From NCBI GenBank assembly GCA_963848825.1, contig CAWKFA010000015.1, positions 1,302,001-1,366,000 of the forward strand: a stretch of 64,000 bases of DNA. Reading direction: 5' to 3'. This stretch comes from CAVVSQ01 sp963848825. GTDB lineage: Bacteria > Planctomycetota > Planctomycetia > Gemmatales > Gemmataceae. Below are positions 38,059 through 46,775 of this stretch, in pieces; position 1 is the first letter of the stretch; each line of letters starts with the position of its first letter. The position numbers and the translations under genes were made by a program. The notes under the pieces were generated by a model. That model searched no databases, had not been told where the DNA came from, and saw only the letters and a list, made by a program, of their open reading frames with translations.

Positions 38059-38068
38059 ATGATACAGT

Positions 38069-38107
38069 CCTCGTTGCCAGGGCCGCCTGGCAACGAGGGC
38101 TGTTCGC
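38069..38107 (+). terminator. rho-independent terminator between tandem paralogues
   Basis: Perfect 13-bp stem CCTCGTTGCCAGG (38069-38081) / CCTGGCAACGAGG (38086-38098), loop GCCG, then GCTGTTCGCCTTTTTG. Located 11 bp after the first membrane/spermidine-synthase-like gene. Confidence 0.75.
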
Positions 38108-38331
38108 CTTTTTGTGCGTTTTCTCTAAAACTATTCGCTATGAAGCAGCGTAGGAAAGTGATCGGCGCGTCCCGCGTAGCGGGGCGTCGTTCGATTGTTG
38201 GCCGCGCAGACAAAGCTGGCGCTCTGCGCACTGAGATTTGGCCGGGTAGACCTCGGCCGTGTCGCGGTGCACAAGCTTTGGCGCGGCATGTCTGCTTCTT
38301 GTTGTCCTGGCGTTGTCCTGGAGGTAGTCCC

Positions 38332-41298
38332 TTGGCCTTAGCTCTTTTTGCCGTCACCCTTTTCGTTAGCGCCTTTATCTTGTTCCTGGTGCAACCGATT
38401 ATCGGCAAAACCATCTTGCCAAAGCTGGGCGGCACGCCGCAGGTATGGAATACCTGCATGGTGTTCTTCCAGTCGGTCCTGCTCGCGGGCTATTTCTATA
38501 CGCATGTTTCGAGCACCAAGCTGCCGCTGCGACGGCAATTGATTGTGCATTGCTTGTTTTTGCTCGTTCCTTTTTTGTTTTTGATTCCGCAGGGCCCATT
38601 TAACATCGAGAACTGGGTGCCCACCCTCGGCGCCAACCCGCTGATATCCACGTTGATATTGCTGCTCGGTGTGGTCGGCGTCCCCTTCCTGGTGGTGTCC
38701 ACCAGTGCCCCGCTGCTGCAAAAATGGTTCGGAAGCACGGGCCATCCCGCCGCCAAGGACCCCTATTTCCTTTACGGGGCCAGCAACCTCGGCAGTATGC
38801 TCGCGCTCATTCTCTACCCGATCGTCATTGAACCTTTCATGAACCTGGAGCCGCAAAAGTGGATGTGGACGGGCGGCTATGTCGTCTTGACGATCCTGGT
38901 CTTCGCCTGCGCTGCCATGGTTTGGGGTCCTTCCGGCGAAGCGAAAGTAAGATTGGCGGGGGGCTATCCACCGGTCGAACCCGCTTCCGAGGGACAGCCC
39001 GCGCCGCCGCCACCCGCGGGTGCCGTGGGCACGAACGTTCCAGCGATGGCGGCCCCAGCGTCACCGTTTTCCAAGAGCACTGCCTTCAAAAAGGGCAAGC
39101 CTCAACCCGGTCCTTTTGGCTCGCGGGAAACGTACGACAATTTGTCGATCAAGACCTCCAGCGATGAAATGACAACCTGGCGCCGGCTGCGCTGGATCGG
39201 GCTGGCGGCCGTGCCTTCCAGCCTCATGCTCGGCGTGACCACGCACATCACGACCGACCTGTCGCCCATTCCACTATTTTGGCTCATTCCGCTTACCATT
39301 TACCTGCTCTCCTTCATCCTGGTCTTCTCGAAATGGCCGGTGACCTGGACGGAAGGGCCGCATACTTTCATGCTTTACCTGCAGCCGGCTCTTATTTGCG
39401 TAATGATTTTCATGGACATCCTGGGCGGCATGTGGGGCCCGATCGTGGCCAACGTGATCGCTTTCGGCGTCACCGCACTCGTCTGTCATGGTGAACTGGC
39501 GAAGGACAGACCCAGCACCAAGCACTTGACGGAGTTTTACCTCCTGATGTCGTTCGGCGGCATGTTGGGCGGCATGTTTAACGGCATCATCGCTCCGGTG
39601 CTGTTTATCTATGTTTGGGAATTCAATATCGCCGTCATGTGTGCCTGTCTGTTGCGTCCCAAGCTGCGCGAGACCGGGTGGTCCGACGACCTGGTTGCCA
39701 GTTTCGTCGAGCCCGCGCACCCCGTGTTGATGGCGCCGGCACAGAAAAAGCTCAAGGGCCCGGCCCAACCGGCGCCGCGCTCGATCGCTCGCGTTGGTGC
39801 GAACCCCGCCACCAGCCGGATCATGGATATCGTGTTGCCGCTGGGCTTGCTGGCGTTGTCGCTGGTGCTCTGGGTCATTGCCAAGCCTACGCGGGGCGAC
39901 ACGGAAGCCACCCAGGGGGGCAAGTACTTCATCATTTACGGCATTCCCCTGGTCATCGCCGCGCTTTATTATGGCCGGCCGCTGCGTTTTGGCTTGGCCA
40001 TCGCCGTCATCATGGCCTTTCATGCCTTCGCCAGCAACACGGGGGGCGAAACGAACTTGTACGCCGACCGCAGCTACTTCGGCATCCTGCGCGTCAAGAT
40101 CGGTCATGGCGATAATCCGCCCAACGAGGCGGACGTGGCCTTCACCAACCTCATTCATGGCCACATCGACCATGGCATGAACATTCTCAAGCCGGACAAC
40201 AAAGCCGACTGGGGCAAGCCGGATAAAGATTACAGCCGCCTGCCCACGACCTATTACCACCGCTATGGCCCGGCGGGCATCGTGATGGAGAAATTCAACT
40301 GGTTCCCCAATGACTGGAAGAATGGCAAGTCAAACACCTACGCAGCCGATGCGCGCCTGCCTGTGTCATTGGTCGGGCAAACCGTCGCCGCGCTCGGCGT
40401 CGGCAGCTTGCCGGTGGGTTCCCTTGTCGATTTGTGGTCGGAACCGCCATTCGCGACGATCGGGCTGGGTACGGGCACGATGGCGTCCTATGGCCGGCCG
40501 TATCAGCACGTGCATTACTATGAAATCGACAACCACGTGCGTCGCCTGTCGTTGCCGCTGAGCAAGAACGATTATTACTTCACCTATACCAATCTGCCCG
40601 AGGAGGTGCCTTTCACCTACTCGACGTACGCGGGCAAGAACAATCCGAAAACCTATTTCAATTCGCTCAAGGATGCCATCCGCCGGGGCTGCGAGGTCCA
40701 GGTCTTGATGGGGGACGCTCGTTTGCGCATGGATCTGCCTTACAAGAACTTTCACGAGAAAGATGAAAAAGGGGTGCCGCTCAACTTTGGCGCGATACCG
40801 CCGGGAGGACCGCGTAACTTCTATCACATGATGGTCGTGGACGCTTTTAGCTCGGACGCTATTCCGGTCCACCTGATCACCAAGGAGGCGCTGCAGATGT
40901 ACTTCGAGCACCTCACCGAAGAGGGCATCCTGTGCATCCATACTTCCAATCGTTACGTCGATTTGCCTCTGGTAGTCGCCGCCGTCGCGGACTCGCTGGG
41001 CTATGCTTATAGCCGCGGTCACGATGAGTCGCCCGGCCGCGAAAATGCGCGAAAAATGGCACAAAAGGCCCCCGCCAAGGACCTGGGCAGGTATACCTCG
41101 GAGTGGGTCATGGTCGCCAAAAAAGCTGAGTATTTACGCGGTCTGGTCGAGCCGCCGAATTACGCCAGCGAGCTGCGCGAGAGCAAGGCGGACCCCGGCG
41201 ACCCGCATCATTTCTATTGGCGAGCCAACTATCCCGAACCTAACCGCAAGTATCGGTGGACCGACGACCATTCCAACTTGTGGAACGTCATTCGGTAA
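38332..41298 (+). CDS. multi-pass membrane protein with C-terminal spermidine-synthase-like domain, copy 2 (988 aa)
   Basis: Uninterrupted. The frame is open back to 38059, but I choose the TTG at 38332: GGAGG lies at 38320-38324 and the resulting MALALFAVTLFVSAFILFLVQPIIG aligns end to end with copy 1. Helices cover residues ~1-235 and ~360-640 around a Pro-rich linker (PAPPPPAGAVGTNVPAM). The soluble C-terminus has PFATIGLGTGTMASYGR, HYYEIDNHVRRLS, VLMGDARLRMD and VVDAFSSDAIPVHLITKEALQMYF. Roughly half of all positions match copy 1 by eye. Own promoter is likely, as a terminator precedes it. Role unknown; a membrane-coupled transferase is an inference from the fold. Confidence 0.9.
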   Translation: MALALFAVTLFVSAFILFLVQPIIGKTILPKLGGTPQVWNTCMVFFQSVLLAGYFYTHVSSTKLPLRRQLIVHCLFLLVPFLFLIPQGPFNIENWVPTLGANPLISTLILLLGVVGVPFLVVSTSAPLLQKWFGSTGHPAAKDPYFLYGASNLGSMLALILYPIVIEPFMNLEPQKWMWTGGYVVLTILVFACAAMVWGPSGEAKVRLAGGYPPVEPASEGQPAPPPPAGAVGTNVPAMAAPASPFSKSTAFKKGKPQPGPFGSRETYDNLSIKTSSDEMTTWRRLRWIGLAAVPSSLMLGVTTHITTDLSPIPLFWLIPLTIYLLSFILVFSKWPVTWTEGPHTFMLYLQPALICVMIFMDILGGMWGPIVANVIAFGVTALVCHGELAKDRPSTKHLTEFYLLMSFGGMLGGMFNGIIAPVLFIYVWEFNIAVMCACLLRPKLRETGWSDDLVASFVEPAHPVLMAPAQKKLKGPAQPAPRSIARVGANPATSRIMDIVLPLGLLALSLVLWVIAKPTRGDTEATQGGKYFIIYGIPLVIAALYYGRPLRFGLAIAVIMAFHAFASNTGGETNLYADRSYFGILRVKIGHGDNPPNEADVAFTNLIHGHIDHGMNILKPDNKADWGKPDKDYSRLPTTYYHRYGPAGIVMEKFNWFPNDWKNGKSNTYAADARLPVSLVGQTVAALGVGSLPVGSLVDLWSEPPFATIGLGTGTMASYGRPYQHVHYYEIDNHVRRLSLPLSKNDYYFTYTNLPEEVPFTYSTYAGKNNPKTYFNSLKDAIRRGCEVQVLMGDARLRMDLPYKNFHEKDEKGVPLNFGAIPPGGPRNFYHMMVVDAFSSDAIPVHLITKEALQMYFEHLTEEGILCIHTSNRYVDLPLVVAAVADSLGYAYSRGHDESPGRENARKMAQKAPAKDLGRYTSEWVMVAKKAEYLRGLVEPPNYASELRESKADPGDPHHFYWRANYPEPNRKYRWTDDHSNLWNVIR

Positions 41299-41320
41299 TC
41301 GATCCACTAAGTAGGCCGTC

Positions 41321-41367
41321 GAAAAAGGTGTCTGGACTCCTCCAAGGGTCGTCCAGACACCTTTTTC
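41321..41367. terminator. bidirectional terminator hairpin between convergent genes
   Basis: Perfect 17-bp stem GAAAAAGGTGTCTGGAC (41321-41337) / GTCCAGACACCTTTTTC (41351-41367), loop 13 nt, giving a T-run on either strand. It shares the A-run/T-run design of the REP-type elements but not their core. Fits in the 79-bp gap between a plus-strand and a minus-strand stop. Confidence 0.8.
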
Positions 41368-41377
41368 ATTGGGCTTG

Positions 41378-42484
41378 TTAATCCTTGCGGTACACGAAGA
41401 TGATGGCCCGCTGGCCAAGGACGCGAACTGGCACCTGGCGCTGCTGCCGCCAGTTCACACGCTGGACTGCGCTTTTAAGGGCAGGCGCGTCGGCGACGAG
41501 CAAGACCGCCTTGCCTCCCTTACGCAACACGCGGTCATATTCCTGAATCATGTCCCGATAAAGAGGCAGGATAGCGGCCGGAGTGCTCAGCTGCTTGCCG
41601 AAGGGGGGGTTCGTGAGAATCCGATCGACGCTGCCCGTCTCCAGCGGCAGTTCCCGCGCATCCCACTGGTTCACCGCCACCGGGGCCAGGCGGCGCAGGT
41701 TCGTCTCGGTCGCCCGGACATGGGCGGCGTCTACATCGCCGCCGCGAAAGGTAAGGTCCCAGCCGGTTCCATCCGCCAGACGATTGCCGCGCGTGGCCAG
41801 CACGGCCTCCGCCAGGATCGTGCCGGCGCCGCACATGGGATCGACCACCAACTGTTTGGGTTTGAGATCTCCGAGCCAGGCCAGGGCGGCCGCCATTGTC
41901 GGCCGCAGCGATGCGCGAAAGTGTTCCACCTTATAGGTGCGATGACGCATCGTGCGGTCCGAGAGGCGCAGACCGCATACCGCGGTCGCGCCATTGATGG
42001 TAAGCCATACTTCGATCGCGGCATTTTCGTCGGCCGGTTTCCAGCTCTCCGGAAATTTGCCGGTAAGGCCACGTGCCACGGCTTTGAGGGCGTCCACCCG
42101 GCGGTAGCCGTGCACACCTTCCATTTGCGAGACGAGATGATAGGTTGGCTTGGCCTTTGGTTTCGGCCTGACCGCGTGGTGGATGCGTAACAGATTGGGC
42201 CAGTCGGCTTCCTTCTCCGTCCAGCGGCGAATGCGGTCCAGATCTTCCGCGCGATAGGTCAATTCATCGGTGCCCCAGGCCAGTAAAAAGACGTCTTCCG
42301 TGGTTCGCAATTGAAGAATGGACCGATCGATCTCCGGCAGACGAAAAACGACAATGCCAAGCCCGGCCTTTTTCACCGTGCCGCCGAGCTCGCGCGTGAT
42401 TTCCTCGCCGGCAATTTCCTCGAGCCCCGGGTGCACCATCGCGTAACAGGCGGGCAACTCGGTTTCATTGTGGCGGCGGGACAT
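41378..42484 (-). CDS. THUMP-domain class I RNA methyltransferase, Trm14/RlmL-like (368 aa)
   Basis: N-terminal THUMP region (residues ~10-150: AMVHPGLEEIAGEEITRELGG, LRIHHAVRPKPKAKPTYHLVS) binds RNA; the C-terminal Rossmann domain has the SAM loop VVDPMCGAGTILAEA and the catalytic NPPFGKQ (N-P-P-F) typical of N2-guanosine or N6-adenine methyltransferases. HRTYKVEHFRASLRPTMAAAL matches the linker seen in tRNA m2G6 methyltransferases. ATG at 42484 follows GAGGGG; a TTG seven codons upstream is less likely. Target tRNA guanosine-6 or 23S rRNA guanosine; sequence alone does not decide. Confidence 0.87.
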   Translation of the reverse strand: MSRRHNETELPACYAMVHPGLEEIAGEEITRELGGTVKKAGLGIVVFRLPEIDRSILQLRTTEDVFLLAWGTDELTYRAEDLDRIRRWTEKEADWPNLLRIHHAVRPKPKAKPTYHLVSQMEGVHGYRRVDALKAVARGLTGKFPESWKPADENAAIEVWLTINGATAVCGLRLSDRTMRHRTYKVEHFRASLRPTMAAALAWLGDLKPKQLVVDPMCGAGTILAEAVLATRGNRLADGTGWDLTFRGGDVDAAHVRATETNLRRLAPVAVNQWDARELPLETGSVDRILTNPPFGKQLSTPAAILPLYRDMIQEYDRVLRKGGKAVLLVADAPALKSAVQRVNWRQQRQVPVRVLGQRAIIFVYRKD

Positions 42485-42686
42485 GCGTGCGACCCCTCGA
42501 ACCAAGGCGCGAATACTATCCCCGCCAGCCGTCCGCCCGCGCTTCAGACGCTGGCAAGACGTGCCAGTAAGTCATGGCGGCGCGGCGGCAGCAAACGACA
42601 ACGCAATCAAGGTAGCTTACCTCCCCTTGCGAAGAAGAACAGGGCCGCTATACTAATCCTTTTCGTTTTCGGGAGGTTGACCGCAA

Positions 42687-44024
42687 ATGGTTGAAGCGCT
42701 CCTTATCGATCTTAAAGCCCTGCTGGTGGAACGCGAAGATTGCGACGCCGGGACGGTCCAGCAGCTTCGCAATGGGCTGGCCCAGGGCAAGACCCAATAT
42801 CGGACCCTGCGGGAAGTCACGGAGGCACTCAAGAAGAAGGCGGAGGCCGCCACCGGAGCGGCAGCCAAGCGTTGGCAGCTCAAGCTGGGCATCGCCAATT
42901 TCTTCCTGGGCCACCTGATCGACGCGGTGGAACATTTCAAGCAGTCGGAAGGCGCACTGGCGAACTTTTACCTCGGCAAGGCGCTTCTCGAACGGCAAGA
43001 CCTCGACGAAGCCCTCAAGGCCTTTGAAAAGGCGGAAAAATCGGGCTACACCGCCAGCCAGGTCCAGTTGCAGCGCGCCGGCATTCTCCGCCTCAAGGGA
43101 GACTTCACGCATGCCCGCCAACTCCTCAACAAGCTCGAAGACCAGGCTAGCCATAATGCCGAATATCATTTTCAACTGGCCAGCCTGCTGCTCGTTGACG
43201 GCCAACGGCTCAACGCCATTCGCCATCTGGAACGTGCCGTCGAACTCGATCCGGGTCATACCGGGGCGCTGTTTCAATTAGGCCATGCCAACGATTTGGC
43301 GGGCAACGATGAGGACGCCGTCGTTTTTTACGAGCGCTGTCTCAATCATCCGCCGCTCCATGTCGGTTTGCTCATGAACCTGGGCATCCTGTACGAGGAC
43401 GTCGATCAGTATGAGAAGGCGGTCGATTGCTACAAGAACATCCTGCACGCGCAACCGGACAACGAACAGGCACGCCTGTTCTTGAAGGATTCGCAGGCGT
43501 CGGTGACGATGTACTACAATCCCGACGCCGACATGGCGAATAGCAGGTTCAGCCAGGTCCTGGAAATTCCCGTCACCGATTTCGAGCTTTCCGTGCGCAG
43601 CCGCAATTGTCTCAAGAAAATGAACATTCGCACGCTGGGGGACCTGACCCGGATCAGCGAGCCGCAACTCATGAGCAGCAAGAACTTCGGCGAAACCTCG
43701 CTCCTTGAAATCAAGGAGATTCTGGGGTCCAAGGGCTTGCGCCTGGGCCAATCGCTGGAAGAGGGCGCCACCTTTGAGCGACGTTTCCCCAACCAACAGC
43801 CGCTGAGCGACCAGGAACAGGCGGTGCTGAACAAATCGACCAGCGAGCTCAACCTGTCGGTCCGCGCCCGCAAGTGTATGAATCGCCTGGGCATCAACAC
43901 CATGGGCGACCTCATACAGCGTACTGCCGACGAACTCCTCGAATCCAAAAACTTCGGCATGACCAGCCTGACCGAAGTCCGCGAAAAACTGCGTCAGTTT
44001 GGATTGACGCTGCGCGGCGATTAA
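42687..44024 (+). CDS. TPR protein with two tandem RNA polymerase alpha-CTD modules (445 aa)
   Basis: ATG at 42687 behind GGGAGG. Residues ~60-270 are TPR-type helices (ALANFYLGKALLERQDLDEALKAF, EYHFQLASLLLVDGQRLNAI, LLMNLGILYEDVDQYEKAVDCY). Residues ~294-355 and ~383-445 are two alpha-CTD folds. The first, FELSVRSRNCLKKMNI...SKNFGETSLLEIKEIL, keeps equivalents of E. coli alpha R265 (R304) and N268 (N307), which contact UP-element DNA. The second, LNLSVRARKCMNRLGI...SKNFGMTSLTEVREKL, keeps R393 but has Lys at the N268 position. No RpoA core is present, so this is not the polymerase subunit. I infer a DNA- or RNAP-binding regulator or scaffold with protein-binding TPRs. Confidence 0.9.
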   Translation: MVEALLIDLKALLVEREDCDAGTVQQLRNGLAQGKTQYRTLREVTEALKKKAEAATGAAAKRWQLKLGIANFFLGHLIDAVEHFKQSEGALANFYLGKALLERQDLDEALKAFEKAEKSGYTASQVQLQRAGILRLKGDFTHARQLLNKLEDQASHNAEYHFQLASLLLVDGQRLNAIRHLERAVELDPGHTGALFQLGHANDLAGNDEDAVVFYERCLNHPPLHVGLLMNLGILYEDVDQYEKAVDCYKNILHAQPDNEQARLFLKDSQASVTMYYNPDADMANSRFSQVLEIPVTDFELSVRSRNCLKKMNIRTLGDLTRISEPQLMSSKNFGETSLLEIKEILGSKGLRLGQSLEEGATFERRFPNQQPLSDQEQAVLNKSTSELNLSVRARKCMNRLGINTMGDLIQRTADELLESKNFGMTSLTEVREKLRQFGLTLRGD

Positions 44025-44183
44025 GAGGTTCAAAAGTAAAGGGACCTGATCCCCCGGCATGAGTGGGGACGGTCACTTATTTTAGGGACCTCCAAGGATT
44101 CACTTGATTTATCGGTGCGCGGGCCAGACCAATGACAATTGGGGCGGTCAGCGCGCTGCGATCAATCAAAACCCGGGGGCTAC

Positions 44184-45125
44184 GTGGTCGAGTATCGCAC
44201 CTTCAGGAACACGGACCCGCCTCACCTCGTGGATATTTGGACGGCAGCCTTCACCGGGAGAGGCGCCGTCACGTTGCGAAATAGTTCTCCCCTGGAACGC
44301 TTCGTTTTCGCCAAACCCATTTTCGACCCGGCCGGCCTTATTTTCGCCGAGGAAGATCAGCGCTGTCTCGGGTTCGTGCATGCCGCCATCGTCCCCGGGC
44401 ATGAGCCCGGAGCGGGCGTCACCTGCATGTTGGGTGTTCGGCCCGACTGTGCACGCCGCGGCATCGGCAGCGAACTTCTGCGCCGCTCGGAAAGCTACCT
44501 GCGGGAACGCGGCGCCAAAACCTTTTATGCCGGGCCACACTGGCCCTTCAATCCGTTTTACCTGGGGCTCTACGGCGGCGCCGATTCTCCCGGCTTCCTG
44601 ACGAGCGATGCGGCCGCGGAGCCCTTCTTCCTCCACCACCATTACGAGATTCAGCACAAGACCCTGATCATGCAGCGGCACCTCGAACAACCGGTGCGCA
44701 TCATCGATCCGCGCTTCGCGCCGCACCGGCAGCGTTTTCAGGTACGCGCCGCTTCGCCCCGCAGCCTGCACAGCTACTGGAAGGAATGCATCCTCGGCTT
44801 TCTCGATCCCCTCGAAATCCAGTTAGAGGACAAGCAGAACAACGCCATCGCGGCGGCGTCGCTCGTCTGGGAGATGGACCTGTTCGGCCAGCGCTGGGGC
44901 AAGCCAGCCATCGGCATACTTGGTTTCGAGGTCGATCCCAAGTTGCGGCGGCTGGGAATCGGCAAATTCCTGTTGTCGCAGCTCCTTCGCCAGGTTCAGG
45001 AGCAATATTTCGAAATCGCCGAAGCGCAGCTCCGTGAAAACAACCAGCCGGCCATTCAGTTCCTCAAGAGCCTGGCTTTCGAGCATGTCGATACGGGACA
45101 GGTGTACGTTCGCCGGGAGAATTAA
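44184..45125 (+). CDS. protein with two GNAT acetyltransferase domains (313 aa)
   Basis: First GNAT (residues ~1-140): TFRNTDPPHLVDIWTAAF, then GVRPDCARRGIGSELLRRSESYL with the acetyl-CoA loop R-R-G-I-G-S. Second GNAT (~165-313): GILGFEVDPKLRRLGIGKFLLSQLL with R-L-G-I-G-K and ENNQPAIQFLKSLAFEHVDTG. Both loops look usable. Tandem GNATs include mycothiol synthase, but no thiol pathway genes are nearby. The start is uncertain: GTG 44184 gives VEYRTFRNTDPP, the likely beginning; TTG 44139 is possible. A degraded REP-like hairpin lies upstream (44031-44095). Confidence 0.85.
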   Translation: MVEYRTFRNTDPPHLVDIWTAAFTGRGAVTLRNSSPLERFVFAKPIFDPAGLIFAEEDQRCLGFVHAAIVPGHEPGAGVTCMLGVRPDCARRGIGSELLRRSESYLRERGAKTFYAGPHWPFNPFYLGLYGGADSPGFLTSDAAAEPFFLHHHYEIQHKTLIMQRHLEQPVRIIDPRFAPHRQRFQVRAASPRSLHSYWKECILGFLDPLEIQLEDKQNNAIAAASLVWEMDLFGQRWGKPAIGILGFEVDPKLRRLGIGKFLLSQLLRQVQEQYFEIAEAQLRENNQPAIQFLKSLAFEHVDTGQVYVRREN

Positions 45126-45176
45126 GCCGGCATTCCGACCCGCGCGTGTCGCGTTGCGATCCGCGCGGCCTGGAGA

Positions 45177-46766
45177 ATGAAGATGGCGGGAAAGTATGAC
45201 GCGATCATCGTTGGCGGCGGCCACAATGGACTGGTGACCGCCTGCTACCTGGCCAGGGCCAAGTGGAAAGTGCTGGTGCTCGAACGCCGTTATATCGTCG
45301 GCGGTGCCTGCGTAACCGAGGAAAGTTTTCCCGGCTTCAAGGTCTCCACGGCGGCCTACGTCAACAGCCTCTTCCGTCCCGAAATCATTCGCGAGCTGCG
45401 CCTGGCCGACTATGGGTTTGCCGCCGTCGAACGCAATCCGTCATCTTTCTCCCCTTTCCTGGATGGGCGCCACCTTTTCCTGGGGCCCGATTCCCAGGCC
45501 AATATTCGCGAAATCTCCAAATTCAGCACCAAGGATGCGGATAACTACCCCAAGTATGAAAAGATGCTGGAGCGTGTCGCAGGCGTCATCGAGCCAACGC
45601 TGACGATGACGCCGCCCAACTTGCTGCGCCCCGGCATCGGCGGTGCCTTGAAGATGCTTAACCTGGCGCGGTCCTTTCAAAAACTGGGGCCGGCCATGGC
45701 GGAGGCCGTGGAAATCCTCACTGGCCCCGCGCGCCTTATCCTCGATCGCTGGTTCGAGTCCGAGGAACTGAAGGCAACCCTGGCGACCGATGCCATCATT
45801 GGCGCGTTCGCCGCGCCCTCCATGCCGGGTACCGCCTATGTGCTCTTTCACCACGTCATGGGCGAGACCAATGGCAAAAAAGGTGTGTGGAGCTATGTGC
45901 GCGGCGGCATGGGCGGCCTCACGATCGCTCTGGCGCGGGCCGCCAAGGATTTAGGGGTCGATATTCGCACCGAGGCGGAAGTCGCCAGAATTCTGGTCGA
46001 GGGCAATGCGGTCAAGGGCGTGGCCCTTAAGGGGGGCGAGGAATTCCACGCCCCCAAAGTCGCGAGCAACCTCGATCCCCATCTTACCTTTCAGCGCTTG
46101 CTCGATCCCAAATTGTTGCCGCCGGAGTTCAATGAAGCTATCAGCCGCATCAATTATGACAGCGCGTCGCTTAAAATCAACGTGGCGCTTTCCGAACTCC
46201 CCAACTTCACCGCACTCCCGGGCCGGGAAGCCGGTCCGCAGCATCGCGGCACAGTCCATCTTTGTCCCGACCAGGACTTCATCGAGCGTGGCTACGACGA
46301 CGCCAAGTATGGCCGGCCTTCCAAAGACCCCATCCTGGAGTGCACCCTACCATCGTCCGTCGATCCCACAGTGGCGCCGCCGGGGCGCCACCTGATGTCC
46401 ATGTTTGTCCAGTATGCGCCTTACAAGCTCAAGGAAGGGACCTGGGACGATCACCGGGAAAAATTCGCCGACCGCTGTTTCGATTTGCTCAATCAGTATG
46501 CGCCCAACTTCAAAAATTCGGTGATCGCGCGCCAGGTGCTCACGCCGGTCGATCTGGAAAAAACCTTCAACCTTACCGGCGGCAATATTTTCCAGGGCGC
46601 GATGAACCTGAACCAGCTTTTCATGTTCCGTCCCGTCGTCGGCTGGGCCGATTATCGCACACCGATCAAGGGCCTTTATCTATGCGGCGCCGCGGCACAT
46701 CCCGGCGGCGGCGTCATGGGCACCTGCGGTATGAACGCGGCGCGGGAAATGCAAAAACGGTGGTAG
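45177..46766 (+). CDS. FAD-dependent oxidoreductase, phytoene desaturase/PYROXD2-like (529 aa)
   Basis: N-terminal dinucleotide-binding motif YDAIIVGGGHNGLVTACYLA (residues 5-24) with the E of VLVLERR binding FAD ribose, then GGACVTEESFPGFKVS. C-terminal FAD motif PIKGLYLCGAAAHPGGGVMGTCGMNAA. Length and the 'GGGHNGL' signature match the PYROXD2/CrtI-related branch of amine-oxidase-fold enzymes, which act on lipids or isoprenoids; no carotenoid genes are near. ATG 45177 or 45183 (AGAATGAAG-ATG). No signal peptide. 51 bp after the double GNAT; possibly cotranscribed. Confidence 0.9.
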   Translation: MKMAGKYDAIIVGGGHNGLVTACYLARAKWKVLVLERRYIVGGACVTEESFPGFKVSTAAYVNSLFRPEIIRELRLADYGFAAVERNPSSFSPFLDGRHLFLGPDSQANIREISKFSTKDADNYPKYEKMLERVAGVIEPTLTMTPPNLLRPGIGGALKMLNLARSFQKLGPAMAEAVEILTGPARLILDRWFESEELKATLATDAIIGAFAAPSMPGTAYVLFHHVMGETNGKKGVWSYVRGGMGGLTIALARAAKDLGVDIRTEAEVARILVEGNAVKGVALKGGEEFHAPKVASNLDPHLTFQRLLDPKLLPPEFNEAISRINYDSASLKINVALSELPNFTALPGREAGPQHRGTVHLCPDQDFIERGYDDAKYGRPSKDPILECTLPSSVDPTVAPPGRHLMSMFVQYAPYKLKEGTWDDHREKFADRCFDLLNQYAPNFKNSVIARQVLTPVDLEKTFNLTGGNIFQGAMNLNQLFMFRPVVGWADYRTPIKGLYLCGAAAHPGGGVMGTCGMNAAREMQKRW

Positions 46767-46775
46767 CGCGAACTG

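Noticed and set aside
38059..38331. N-terminal extension of the second membrane/spermidine-synthase-like gene
   Set aside because: The extra ~91 residues include the terminator hairpin and have no counterpart in copy 1; a GGAGG + TTG start at 38332 is shared by both copies.
44028..44098. Another REP-type hairpin upstream of the double GNAT gene
   Set aside because: AAAGTAAAGGGACCTGATCCC...GGGGACGGTCACTTATTTTAGGGACC resembles a decayed member of a REP family, but arms pair poorly and ends cannot be defined.
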